Positions 10,275 through 21,289 of a stretch of DNA of 64,000 nt are shown one piece after another. Source of the stretch: Toxorhynchites rutilus septentrionalis. Its lineage: Eukaryota > Arthropoda > Insecta > Diptera > Culicidae. The DNA is taken from positions 163,257,328 through 163,321,327 of the forward strand of contig NC_073745.1 in NCBI RefSeq assembly GCF_029784135.1. Reading direction: 5' to 3'. Position numbers and translations under genes: made by a program. The notes beneath the pieces were generated by a model, which did not search any database, was not told where the DNA came from, and was given only the letters and a program-made list of their open reading frames with translations. Positions within the stretch are counted from its first letter, which is position 1. Every line of letters starts with the position of its first letter.

Positions 10275-10325
10275 AACACTGTGTAACTTTTAGATTAGTA
10301 TACAATCTAAAAGTTACACAGTGTT
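10275..10325. repeat. Perfect inverted repeat, 22-bp arms and 7-base loop
   Basis: The arm AACACTGTGTAACTTTTAGATT spans 10275-10296 (last 20 bases CACTGTGTAACTTTTAGATT) and its exact complement spans 10304-10325, with the loop AGTATAC between. It abuts the right end of the foldback element. It may be the remains of a smaller palindromic element, an end-joining product at the foldback boundary, or a hairpin RNA precursor; the sequence alone does not decide. Confidence 0.8.
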
Positions 10326-11489
10326 TTCCCCATTTCTAAGTACATGTATACATGACTGATATAACTTGAAGTAATGCACAGCAGAACATAAACATCTTCC
10401 TTCATGCTAGCTGTTTCCATTTTCATTAGTGCAACAAACAAAAATTTCTACGGGAAAATTATTAAAGCCAGTTGTTTACTTTCACTCAAATAACGCCGTG
10501 GGTGGTGTCTTTCCCGTAGTCAACAAAAGAAATTCCCGTCTGATTATTCTCCTCCACTTGAAATATGACCGCGCCGGAACTTTTTAATTTTGGCTCGCTT
10601 CGTTTACATTATCCCCCTTCCAGAAGGTACCTTTCGGATCGCTCCGACAAGCCGAAAAGTCAAGAGATATTTAAAACTAAACTTTAATACTTTGCCCCTG
10701 GCAGACATGCGACAAACCGCAATGATTTCAATATATCGATCCCATTTCGCCGTTTCCGAATCGGGTTCTTCCTGTGTTCGTACGGAAAGTTAGTGCGTGT
10801 TAAACTCTCAGCAGTCAAATGCGTTGTCGTTTCTGGCAGGAGAAATCCTTACGGCAAATAAAATAGCATTGATCCTTGAGAAGATGAGAAAAGCATCCCG
10901 AAAGCAGCAAAAGGAACAACCTTGTTGAAGCCGAAAGATAAATTTATGCCTCATTATTTACTTAAAAGTTAATGTCGGGTGAGAGCAAAACAGGTTAAGT
11001 GAGCCGAAACATACTCAAACCACCCTCTGTTCTGTTCTGTTCTCAGATATTGTGTCCTGTGCCATCGCTGTGCAAGAGTCGCCACCGTAAAACGGGGTTG
11101 TGGATTTCTCGATGGAAGAAAAGGCGAAGATCCTCTCAACAGAACTCGGGAACAAAAATACCTATCATCGTCGTCGATGTAATTTGAGAAAATTGAAGGT
11201 GTAAAGCTTTTCTAATAGCGACGTTTATATTGCTTTTTATGGTTTAATTTTCTCCTATTAACTTTTGAACCTTGTAATTGAGTTTTCTCCTGAGTGTAAC
11301 AATATGATTAGGTTGATTTACTGGTTATGCGGTGGGTCTTGCCTCATTTCTTCTTCTTTCGCGGTTGTCAGTATGTAATGAACTCATCAAGTGTTTAGCT
11401 TGATGTTTCTTAGTTTTACACAGAACAATTAGCGCGCACTACAATGGCTAGGACCCATGGCTAGGTTCACGTGGTACAGGAGTATGTCA
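10326..11489. other. No gene recognised
   Basis: Mixed-composition sequence without stop-free frames longer than about 67 codons and without recognised domains. A short TCTGT repeat lies near 11030. It could include non-coding host DNA. Confidence 0.35.
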
Positions 11490-11630
11490 TTTTTTTTATT
11501 AAATCGTTTATTTTTACAGGTCAGTTACATAAGTTTAAAGGAGCCAAACTCCTATCTGTATTGTTACAAGTATGTATAAACATTTTTCCTTAAATCTAAT
11601 GTTAATGATGTAGAAAACCGATTACGATGC
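11490..11630 (-). repeat. 3' end fragment of the I-clade LINE seen in full at 42933-48902
   Basis: A T-run (11490-11497, poly-A on the minus strand) is followed by CGTTTATTTTTACAGG, CAGTTACATAAGTTTAAAGGAGCC and GAAAACCGATTAC. These match the 3' untranslated end at 42933-43080 in the same order. Only about 140 bp is left, so it is a severely 5'-truncated copy. Confidence 0.7.
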
Positions 11631-11770
11631 TCTGTGGCTGATATTGGATATTGCATCGGACTTTCCCAGGTTAACTGGGTGGATGAACCCGCGGCAACCC
11701 GTTTGAGCCGAACGAAATAAAAGTACGCGTTTTATGATTCAAACACTTGTGATTTCTTCACTACAGACTT

Positions 11771-12025
11771 GAGGGGCTTAGAATGAAAGGGGTGTAAGTG
11801 ATTTAATCGATTTCTTTACATCGACTCTCTCTTTTGGTCATAACTTAGCTGCAAATACATTCCCGGCTGTATTTGACAATGTGGAAGATAGGTCAGACCC
11901 TTATCTATCGAATTTTATAGCAAACTTAAATTGGAACGTTTTTGTAGTTGAGTTATTAACTAAAGAAAAAGTTGATGAAGAGAAATCGATCAAGTCACTT
12001 ACACCCTTTGTATTCTAAGCCTCTC
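11771..12025. mobile_element. MITE with inverted ends of about 45 bp
   Basis: The left end reads GAGGGGCTTAGAATGAAAGG and the right end, inverted, GAGAGGCTTAGAATACAAAG; both then have GGGTGTAAGTGA and ATCGATTTCT. The flanking ACTT on both sides (11767-11770 and 12026-12029) may be a 4-bp target duplication. It has no coding capacity. The superfamily is not assigned. Confidence 0.7.
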
Positions 12026-12210
12026 ACTTTATTTCTGCTTCTGATGATGCGTAATGGATCGCCGATGGTGATAAAAGAGAGGCTGAGCCTGATCTCAGTT
12101 CCCTATTTATAGGCTAAGCTATTTTCCCTTTCATTCTTCATGCGTAGTAAAGGAGAACTAATCGTAACGCATACTGTAGTTCATCGTGAATGCGAAATTC
12201 GCCTTAACAT

Positions 12211-12965
12211 TGTTACCGACCAATGACGCAACAGGGAGAGCAGTTCAATTATTGTTTAATTAAATGTAGTAATTGTTGAAAAATAGTCTTTAAGTAAATT
12301 TTTTTTTGTTTCTTGTTGGCTGGTTCCTGAATTATATTGTCGTTAAATGTAATTTTTTTGTATGAATTCTGTATTGTACTAACTAACATTAGCTTTAAGT
12401 GTATAAATGTACTAATCTCAATAGTGTAATTTGTAACGATCGTCAGCCCCCTTGAACAAAATCGGCGGGCAAAAGATAATTCATTGATGGTGTTCCGGAA
12501 GTGGGAGAGATAATGAGAGAGGAAGGAATGCGATAGAGGAATATTTGGGAGAGGAAGGATTGAGAGAGTAGTAGACGGAAAAAGGAAGAAGGATTAAGGT
12601 TTCGTGGAGGGAAATGAAAAAGGCCTCGGGCACCTATTTGAAGATAGTGAAAAAGTTATAGAAAAGTGAGTGTTATACTCCTGGGCGTGTGGTTTACACA
12701 AACCACGTGTCATCGAAGGGCCCCAACGGTCGACGAACGGCGCCGCAACGAATAAATTGTTCAAATAAAAATTTGTAAATCGTAAACCAAATACCAGTTC
12801 TTTTACATAGCTTTCATTTCGAATCAGCCCTATTGGTCTTCTCTCTTGGTTGCGACAGTGTCGTCCGCGGTACAGGGAGTCCCCCGTAGTTCGGAAGTCG
12901 ACCCTGAGATAAATTAGATAAAGGTGAGCTAAGCTGGGCGGTTATGGAGTAATCCATAACTTTCA
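12211..12965 (+). repeat. Solo LTR, plus orientation, TSD ACAT
   Basis: The 755-bp block starts TGTTACCGACCAATGACGC and ends CCATAACTTTCA, with ACAT directly before (12207-12210) and after (12966-12969). A second copy in the opposite orientation lies at 59669-60473 with its own 4-bp duplication, so the boundaries are well defined. No internal retrotransposon sequence adjoins either copy, so both are solo LTRs left by recombination. A 4-bp duplication fits Ty3/gypsy elements, but the family is otherwise unknown. Confidence 0.85.
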
Positions 12966-12969
12966 ACAT

Positions 12970-14578
12970 ACCGCCCGCCTTGAGTTCACACAACATAAAC
13001 AAAATAATAATTTTTCTAATGAGTAATTCCTAACAAAGTTATGAACCTCCTAGCTAAATTTTTACAATAGTTACATATTATTACAATTTCACCATTGTTT
13101 GATTTCATAAAGTGCGTCGAACGACGATTTATTCCACACATGATCGCTCGTTGTCTTCTCTATGCTTCCTGATCGGAGGATGTGGCAAACATAGGATGTG
13201 CCTTGAAAGCCAACTTTCCGGTCCCCCTGGGAAGGCTGATGCTCAATGAATTCGTTTGGATGATTGCAACAATTGTTTTGTCGAAAGAGAAACGTTTGAA
13301 CTGCAGAAATTTCTTCCGAAGAATCTACGTAACTTATACTTCGGCCCCTGACATACACGGCCAAAGATGCCGTTATTTGCCAAAATCCCCCACCGGGGCC
13401 ATCTCATACTGATGATGAATCTCATGTTGGTGATGAATATCCGTTCTGGGTGATGTGAAACACGAGTGTGATGTGAATCCAGAGGCAATGGTAGTTATGA
13501 TCCTGTTGAAACAAAAAACGTTGTTGCCAAAAGTGCCCCAACGGGGGCTGAAATACTCAATTTATTTTTTAATTGCGAAAAACTTTAAACGTGGTAATTT
13601 GCATGGCTGGTACTGGTTCTGAGACGATTCGGATATTCCATTAGATGTCTGGATGAATTTCCTTGATTAAACCTGAATGCCGTCTAAGATGAGGCACCTT
13701 ATCTTCCTTTATTGAATACATTGTTCCGATTAGAGCGCTATTTCCGTTTTGTCCACATGCTATGTTTATGTGGATGTGACCGATACGCTGTCAATCATCG
13801 TTTCCAGATCATCTGGAAGAAATTCAGTACTCTCTACCAGAGTTGCAAAATCTCACACTCACTTTACTGACAGCGCAAGATATTGAGACAACATCAAAAT
13901 CAACCACCAATGCCCCTGCAGTTCATGACAAATGAACCAAACTTAATTACATGCAACCGATACTCCGTCACGTGGAACATTTGGTTTTTGCATTATTCCC
14001 CACACTCATTCGTTCCACTGTCTCACTGAGAATTTATGCCCGAAATTTTCATACGCATCTTCGATCAGCTGACAGTGGAAGGGAACAAAATTCCATACAA
14101 GGAAATATCATCTCACTGACACCGCGTCAGACGTTTAAACGCGTGTTCGTGTGTATGTTTTCCTGGTATGTTTCTAGCCCCGGTCCCATTTTTGTGCCGC
14201 TTATTGCACACATATCGATGGGCAACGGCACATTTGAGTGCTGAGTTTATGGGTGTATGACCAACGAAAATTTCACCAGGACGCAATGAAAGGTGATATT
14301 TTCGGCTTGAGCATTCACTGACATCGAGAATGAACTGATATTTCTGTTGATGGAACGAAAACTATATCAAAACAAACGAGATGGTGAGCCAGCGATCATA
14401 GGCACAGCGGCACCGCGATAGAAAAATGTGAAGAGTGTCGGTTGAGATATTTTGCACTGATGAAAATTGCTTTTCGATTTCAACATGTTCTTTCGAAATT
14501 TTGCATCCTTGCTCTCTACCATTTGCTGAATTTATTTTTCGAAGCTTCACAGACGCTTGACTCAGGAATTAGTGTGGG
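12970..14578. other. No gene recognised; flank of the BEL/Pao remnant
   Basis: Frames up to 97 codons exist on both strands but show no recognisable domain or codon pattern. Part of it may be decayed untranslated or LTR sequence of the BEL/Pao element that ends near 14580-14640. I could not find a matching LTR copy on the other side. Confidence 0.35.
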
Positions 14579-15718
14579 TCAACGTCCGCCAATAGATTCA
14601 TCCCGTGAGTACCTTTGTTTCGAAAGGATTTGAAGTAATGCCAGCGCTATTATTATTATTATAAATGAATACAATGGACACGCATTTTTCGACGATGAGC
14701 TACGTTGTGGTTGTGATGACCCGAAATTGAACCAAAATCTATTAGTTGCTGGCGTCCAGCTCGAATCTAATGATTCAATGGGAGAGTTCAATTTATCATC
14801 TTTAAAAATGTCTGGCATCCCTTTCGGAACAACTTCCTTTTTGGGTAGTCTTACATGGAATTTCTCATCTCGATCTCGTATGATGCCCTGCTCGAACACT
14901 TTCTTGCATGTCGATTTATCAATCATCGTGTGGCAGAAATTAAACTCCGCAAGTTCTGCGCTCCGCACAGGTTGTTCATAATTTTCCTCCGTCGCAACAG
15001 TAGCATCTCTAGCATTGAAAGGGTTCGCTGAATCTTGAGATAACTCTCCTGCAACGATCCAACCTAATTGAGTATTTCTCAAAGTAGGACCGTGTTGATC
15101 AAGCTTTATCTGCTCATTTAACAATAATTGATAGAAAACCGTCACTCCCAATATTACATCGACTGTATTGGAGTAATTGAAACAAGGATCAGCGAGACAC
15201 ACTCCGTTTGGTAAACTCCACGAATTTATATTGAAACTATGTTGTGGTAATTTCATAGTAATGTGCGGCAGTACGAAGAATTTGATCCCCGTTGTAGTAA
15301 ATGGAGAAACTTGTGAATGAACCTTCGCTATCACGGCTTGTTTAGCTATAGTCAGCGACTCTCCAACTCCTTTAATAGGTAAATTTTCTCAGCAACGATT
15401 GAAATGAAGTTTCCGTGAAATATTCTCGGAAATAAAACAAATCTGAGATCCGTTGTCTAACAAGGCACGAACAATAATTGTGTTTCCGTTGCGATCACTA
15501 AGTCCAATTATTGCAGTTGATGATATCGCAGTGGTGTGTTCTTTTTGAGTATTGTACAATGTAGCGGTGTGGTAGATAGCAGTTGGTGTGGTAGTGGGAG
15601 GTGACAAGCGTTCTTGTGACAACGTATTATTTGAAGTTTGTGTATATTGTGGATATGGTTGAGTATCAATCATCCGGGATTGTGTCTGAACATTTGATAG
15701 CTGAGACTGCAAATGCAA
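14579..15718 (-). pseudogene. BEL/Pao protease and start of pol, one in-frame stop
   Basis: Frames 15389-15718 and 14579-15334 are the same reading frame, separated by a TGA at 15389-15391. Together they cover about 380 codons. Near codon 90 is the retropepsin-like motif RALLDNGSQICFISE; the family usually has Asp-Ser-Gly or Asp-Thr-Gly, here it is Asp-Asn-Gly. After the stop come IKGVGESLTIAKQAV, VDVILGVTVFYQLLL and LGWIVAGEL, all typical of the protease-to-RT spacer, and then DEKFHVRLPKKE, the segment just before the reverse transcriptase. RT, RNase H and integrase are missing; the last 80 or so codons (from about 14820) are not recognised. It continues the gag frame at 15670-16659 with a frame change. 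Confidence 0.75.
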
Positions 15719-16659
15719 ATTAGCGGCTTGAGGTCGTCGAGGACTCCATTGGGTACTGTAGTAGAATCACCATTGAATTCGTGGTTGACCATATGTGGAT
15801 GAAGTAAATAATGATGACGCTGTCCACACTTGCTACACATCTCTTCTGAACACTCTGTCGCATAGTGCTCAGGCACTAAATAATTAAAACACAGTCCATG
15901 TTTCCTCACAAGCCCCTTCCTATCGATGATTCTCATTTTATCGAACCGACGACATTGGTCCACCGTATGTGATCTTACATCACAAACCACACAACCTTCA
16001 CTTGATGATACAGCGGTATGTATCGCAAGACTATTGTAATGTTTTCTCACACCAATACTCTTATGAGTGGACGTTGATTGTAAAATTGCACAATGGTTAT
16101 CCAAAGTTTCGATCATCGCACTGTAACTTGATATATTTTTCGAGCTGTTGTGTGTTTCCCAATGGCGGAGAGTATCATCATCTAATTTTTGCGACAGAAT
16201 AAATGCTAATAGTGTGTTCCAGTTTTCCGTTCTCTCACCCAACTTTTCTAGCTGCTGAAGTTGAACTTTGAATGTGGTCAAAAGAGTATTCGATCCTTGG
16301 AAATTCTCACACTTCATTGGAGACACATTAAATAATGCCCTGAAATGTTCCTGTGCAATTAATTTATGATTCTCGTATTTTGCTTCGAGAATACTCCAAG
16401 CGAGTGTATAATTCGCTGCTATAACCTGTATTTGATTTATTTGGAATAGCGCTCCATCTTTCAACAATGCTCGCAAATAATTAAATTTATCCATCGTATT
16501 CAATTGATTGTTATCGTGTATCAGTGATTTGAAATTATCTCGAAAATTAATCCACTCTGGTAGCATTCCACAAAAAGTGGGAAGTGTAAGCTCTGGGTAT
16601 TTCGTCCGAGACGGCTGTATAATACCAGTAGCAGCCGTGTGTTGAACAGAATCTGTCAA
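15670..16659 (-). pseudogene. BEL/Pao gag (retroelement gag domain plus zinc knuckle)
   Basis: The 329-codon frame starts with PELTLPTFCGMLPEWINFRDNF, the usual opening of the gag domain found in BEL/Pao elements. Its middle is helical and has LLTTFKVQLQQLEKLGER. The C-terminal part has cysteine-rich nucleic-acid-binding motifs (CVVCDVRSHTVDQC about residues 222-235, and CSKCGQRHHYLLH about 278-290; one expected cysteine position reads Tyr in CFNYLVPEHYATEC). The N-terminal 100 or so residues that precede this domain in full elements are absent. The Jockey poly-A tail lies only 30 bp upstream (16691), so that insertion may have cut it. The last 17 codons overlap the protease frame in another phase, a decay frameshift. 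Confidence 0.75.
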
Positions 16660-16690
16660 TCTATGTGTATTATATTATAAATACATCATC

Positions 16691-19021
16691 TTTTTTTTCT
16701 ATTGTTTTTTAAAAAACGTTGATTCTTTTTAATTTTTTTCTAATTAAACTAGCGAATGCTACATTCCTATATTACAGAATTCATATTCCAGACTCCAGAT
16801 TCTGCACTTAGATTAAAGTAGAACATTGTTTATATTTTTTTCCTTGTGAATATAACTGTTGCTTGTGTGTAAATATCTGTGTATGTGTATAGTTTTTTTT
16901 GTTTTTCCATACAATTAATTATGGAATCTTCCATGATGTGGAAATAACAATATTTGGTTATGCATTTGGTTTTAATATAATAATGAATAACATCTGTTAT
17001 CAAATTTTATAGTTAAAATTTAACATGTGTGCTGGAGCACAACAATAACGTTTGACCACTTTAAATAAATCACGTTTTTTTCTTCAGACGTGAAACCATA
17101 GGTTGACCGAGTCGCCTTGCTAATGGGTTTTGATGATTCTTTAACTTTTCCGCATATTTCCTCCTCGTTTTATGAAGTTCTTCTTTAACCGTCGCCATCC
17201 TTAAGTCTCGACGTATGACACTATTGCGGATGTACCAAGGGGCGCCAGTAATTTATCTTAGATGCTTATTTTGTACTCTCTCGATAATTTCGATGTTACT
17301 TGCTGAAGCTGTTTACCATAGTTGGCAGCCGTAATACCAAATAGGTTTCAGCATTTATATAGAAGTAGTCTGAACTCAAGTTTTAATTTCGACTTCCTCC
17401 CGATTAGCCAATGTAATTGATTTGCTCGCATCTTCAGTTGCGTTTTCTTTGTTTCTATATGTTTCTTCCAGGTGAGACGGAGATCTAGTTGTACACCGAG
17501 ATATTTTATTTCATTCGATTGGGGCACTGCAGATCCATTGAACTTGCTTTGTGTTCTGATTAAGTGTGAACGTAACATGGACACATTTTGTTTCGTTTAC
17601 TTTAATTCTCCATTTTTGAAGCCACTTTTCCACAACCGTTATATGTTCCTGGAGATCCCGTGAAGCAATCGTTCTGTTTTTATGACTGCTGAGGATTGCT
17701 GTGTCATCTGCGAATGTTGTAGTCATTAAGTTCTGCGCGATCGGGAAATCAGCTGTATAGATGAGATAGAGAATCGGTCCAAGGACACTGCTCTGTGGAA
17801 CACCAGCATCAATTTCTCGCTCTGGTGATAGAGCCTGGTTATACCGAACACTTATACCGAAACTTTCTTGCCAGTAGATAAGAACGCATAATTTCATACA
17901 ATTGAGGTAGCATATTTTTAATTTTATAGAGCAGTCCTTCGTGCCAGACTTTATCGAACGCTTGAGGTACATCAAGAAAAAGCGCTGAGCACTATCCGCG
18001 GCCTTCGTATACTTTACGAATTTCTTCTACCAATCGGTGCACTTGTTCAATAGTGCCATGTTTTGCTCGGAATCCGAATTGATGATTCGGGATCAATCTT
18101 TCAATCTCGGGCGTTGATTTTATTAGGATAACTTTTTCGAACACTTTTGAGAAGATTGGAAGGATGCTGATAGGTCTATAAGATTGTGTATGTGGCGTCT
18201 TTCCCTGGCTTAGGAATCATAATGATGGTAGAAATTTTCCATGCTTGTGAGAAATATCCTCTATGGGTCATCGCGTTGAAAATTCTCGTGAGATGTTTTA
18301 TTGCCAGATCTGGTAGTTCCTTGATCATCTGTCCGTTGATGTGGTCAATGCCGGGTGACTTTTTCACATTGATGTGATTTTTGATAACGTGTCTCACCAG
18401 TCGGTGTTTGATTTTCATTTTGTTTTGAATTGTTGTACCAGAAAATTCGACGTTTCTTCATTAGGTGCCGATTGATTCGGAGTGAAAAGTAGCTGCTTTT
18501 TCATCATCACTTCTGGCCCATTTCCCAGAGGGCATTCTGAACGGCGGGATCTGTAACTGAGGCCGTTTTAGATCCTTAGTTGCCTTCCATAGCGAGTAGT
18601 TAGTATCTTGATTTGGCGACAATTCAGTGAGGTAATGATGGAGTTTTTCATCTTTCTCGTCTTGTAATAGCTTTCTTAGTTTACGTTGTGCCATATTGAG
18701 TTGGTTTTTAGATTCTGGCGATCGTTTGTTTTGCCAGATACGTCTTAGGTGTCGTTTTTCTGCAACTGCTGCTTTTATGTTTGAGGCAGAAACAATTTTT
18801 CTGTGTTTCAGGATCTTCATAGGTGGGGTAGCTATCCTCGCAGCAATTTTCATGAGTTCACTGAGCTGGTTAACTGCGGCCTCGATATGATGTTCAGTAT
18901 CCAGAGGTAAATCGAGCATGTTAGAAGAGATGTATGTCTTATATGTTGTCCAGTTCGTAGAAAAGTTGGTGAGATTGGATGATGTCTGCTTCACTTCTTT
19001 TTCTATGAAATATTCATGCAT
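16691..19021 (-). pseudogene. Jockey-clade LINE, ORF2 without endonuclease
   Basis: Four minus-strand frames line up in the order of a Jockey ORF2. The first (18461-19021) has the region before the RT (VAEKRHLRRIWQNKRSPESK, NYSLWKATKDLKRP). The second (18176-18418) has KKSPGIDHINGQMIKELPD and KISTIIMIPKPGKD. The third (17511-17975) has AGVPQSSVLGPILYLIYTADFP and the catalytic box FADDTAIL. The last (17348-17584) has KYLGVQLDLRLTWKKHI, and the C terminus runs on to about 17020 (APWYIRNSVIRRDLRM). A T-run at 16691-16698 marks poly-A. Frameshifts and at least one deletion (about 18000-18170 is shifted) inactivate it. The endonuclease and ORF1 are missing, so it is 5'-truncated at about 19021. 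Confidence 0.8.
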
Positions 19022-19104
19022 GCAATGTATGTGTACAGTATTGTAGATGATTTACGCATAAAATTTCGTTGTTATCGAAAAATTCGTTCACAATGATCGA
19101 TCAC

Positions 19105-19255
19105 TTAGCTGATGCATTATCGTGGAGCAAAATCCAAGTGTTATCTTTCCCGAAATCTGGCCGTTTGCGATGAATTTTCTCTCTCAAACGCCCCATAACG
19201 CCAAGGTATTGGCCGTTTGGCCCTCCGGAAAGAATTCCGGATGGACAACATCATA
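19105..19255 (-). pseudogene. Mariner transposase fragment
   Basis: The minus strand gives VHPEFFPEGQTAN, then YLGVMGRLREKIHRKRP and DNTWILLHDNA. This is the stretch that leads to the second catalytic aspartate of mariner transposases (LLHDNA). Only about 50 codons survive, and no inverted repeats were found. It differs from the family at 1688-2415. Confidence 0.65.
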
Positions 19256-19505
19256 TCAAAAATCGCCGAGAGAAAATATGATAATTTGTTATTAATGACG
19301 CTTTAAACAAACTAAATGACAAATCGCGCTCAAAATTCACATTAAGACCACTTTAACGACACATTATCGCGTCTAAAGTCTGCTTCATTTAATTTTGGAA
19401 CACAAACAATTGCGTGTAGTTCAGTCATTTATTAACGAATTCATAATTTGTTTCTCATACAAATGTAGCATTTTCTTTACTCTTTCATAAAAATAATTAA
19501 AAAAA

Positions 19506-20288
19506 TTATTCATTGCTGTTTCGAAGAAATTCTCGTACTTTTCCCGTAATACGGCACATTAGGCGGCGCACACCCTTTTCGTCCACCGTTTTGGCGATTT
19601 GATTCCACCAGTTCTTCATTTGAGTCATGTTCCTAACAAGTTTTCCCTTTGCCTTAAGCCTCCGCTTCGTGATTGCCCAGTATTTCTCTATCGGCCGGAA
19701 CTGGGGGCAGTTTGGGGGGTTGAGGTCCTTCGGCATTACGCTGACCCCGTTCGTTGCGTACCATTCCATAACCGTTTTGCTGTAATGGCAGCTTGCGAGG
19801 TCCGGCCAAAACATTACTGGACGGTCGTGGGCACGAATAAACGGCAGAATCCGTTTCTGTAGGCACTCTTTTTTGTAGACTTCTGATGTCATTGTCTTGT
19901 CAGTGAGAAAGACTTTGGTTTTCTGTCCACAACTGCATATCCCCTGCCAAATCATGTACTTGCGGGCGAATTTATCCGCAAACACGAACTCAAATTTTGC
20001 AGGTACATCCCCCCGAACCGTCGCCAAATAAAATTTTTGACCTGGGATTTGCCCAAAGTCCGCCTTCACGTAGGTCTCATCGTCCATCAGAATACATCCG
20101 TCGAACTTGGTCAGCACTTGGTCGTACAGCTTTCGAGCACGGATTCTGGCCACATTGTTCTGCTTCAGCGTCCGATTTGGCTGTTTGCTGGCTCGGAATG
20201 ACCTTATTCCTTCCCGGAGACGAATTCGTCGCACCGTACTGTGAGCGGCCTGGAACTTATTGGCCAAATCGAGCGCCACAATGAGCAA
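19506..20288 (-). pseudogene. Tc1-like transposase with DD37E spacing, N-terminally truncated
   Basis: The 260-codon frame contains the end of the second DNA-binding helix region (STVRRIRLREGIRSFRASKQPNR) and a complete catalytic domain. The first acid is in MDDETYVKADFGQIPG (about residues 68-70), the second in FWPDLASCHYS (Asp about 163), the third in FRPIEKYWA. Thirty-seven residues separate the second Asp from the Glu, which defines the DD37E group known from mosquitoes. No stop or shift breaks this part. The first DNA-binding motif, about 80 residues, is absent: upstream the sequence runs into a TG microsatellite at 20297. The apparent Met is only the first in-frame one. No inverted repeats were found, so the element is not mobile as it stands. 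Confidence 0.85.
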
Positions 20289-20292
20289 AAGA

Positions 20293-20296
<4 letters not shown>

Positions 20297-20325
<29 letters not shown>
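20297..20325. repeat. TG microsatellite
   Basis: About 14 TG units, directly at the truncated 5' side of the DD37E transposase. Confidence 0.9.
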
Positions 20326-20700
20326 CAATGTCAGTGCCTACGAACGTAAATAGTCTATGTTGTGTATTATAAGGTTTAATCAACTTTGAACATCTGTTCA
20401 CGTTCAATTTGTTTAAATTTTCGGATACTTACAAAAACAGAAATTTAAACCATAAAAGATAGGGAAAGCTTATTGAAACATTTTAATCGAAGAATTGTTG
20501 TACAAGAATTCCATCTTAGAATGAAATCGCATTAAATTTGCAATAAATTTAAAAATAAATGTATTGTTTGCGCAATTGTTATATGGATGAGGCTTTTGGT
20601 TCAAATTCAGGCAATAACTTAAAGTATCGTTCGTTTCACTTCGAAAACATTCACTAATCAAAATGAGTTGAAATACATGAAAATCTTCAACGCTAGAAAT
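20326..20700. other. No gene recognised
   Basis: AT-rich. The 101-codon minus frame at 20470-20775 has no recognisable domain and runs across the pogo remnant; I do not call it. Confidence 0.35.
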
Positions 20701-20820
20701 AAATTGGACATAGTTCAAAGGTTCGACAAGGGTACCAAATAGACAAAATTGTCCAATGAATTCAATGTGCCGCACAATGCGAGTTCATTCATCATCAAAA
20801 ATATGGACTGGAGTTGTGAA
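20701..20820 (+). pseudogene. Pogo/Tigger-type DNA-binding domain remnant
   Basis: From 20701 the frame reads KLDIVQRFDKGTK, a stop, TKLSNEFNVPHNA and FIIKNMD. This has the layout of the N-terminal helix-turn-helix of pogo-superfamily transposases and CENP-B-like proteins (KL.I...F..G.....LA.EF.V....I..I.KN.D). Only about 40 codons can be followed. The inverted-repeat-like sequence at 21151-21269 with a flanking TA may be the other end of the same element, with most of the transposase deleted. Confidence 0.45.
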
Positions 20821-21150
20821 AAGGGTAAGAATATTGGCTTCAATGATGTTCAATTGGTATATTTTGTCCGGCGATGAGATAAATAAAATCAATTCTTTAT
20901 TAAATCAGAGCCTGACGGAGCATTCAACGATGAAACTATAAGCCCACCCAGCAAGCAGATGCTTTCCAGATTATCTATGCTGGTTTATTAACAAAAAAAA
21001 TCAATTAACAATTTACTATTTTTTTCTAACTATAAATAAATTGCATCGAACGAATAATTTGAATTTTATATCCATTGTTTAATGTTTTTTTGCTTCAAGA
21101 TGGTTAGACATCAATTGCTTTTGTTTCTAATATAATTTGATTGTTTTGCG

Positions 21151-21269
21151 TGAGCTTGGGCGTTTCTCTCCTTATAGCGACATTTAAGCTCTCTATAGAG
21201 ACAAACTTTTATAGCGACGATTCTCTATAACGACGGTCCCTTGCGATGTCGCTATAGAGAGCTTCACTG
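21151..21269. repeat. Probable pogo-like terminal repeat
   Basis: Read inward from 21269 the sequence starts CAGTGAAGCTCTCTATAGCG and is followed outside by TA. It has internal repeats of CTCTATAGMGA and TATAGCGAC in both directions. Pogo-like elements start CAG/CAGT and insert at TA. The matching left end was not found. Confidence 0.4.
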
Positions 21270-21289
21270 TATTTAAAATGTAGAGGAAG

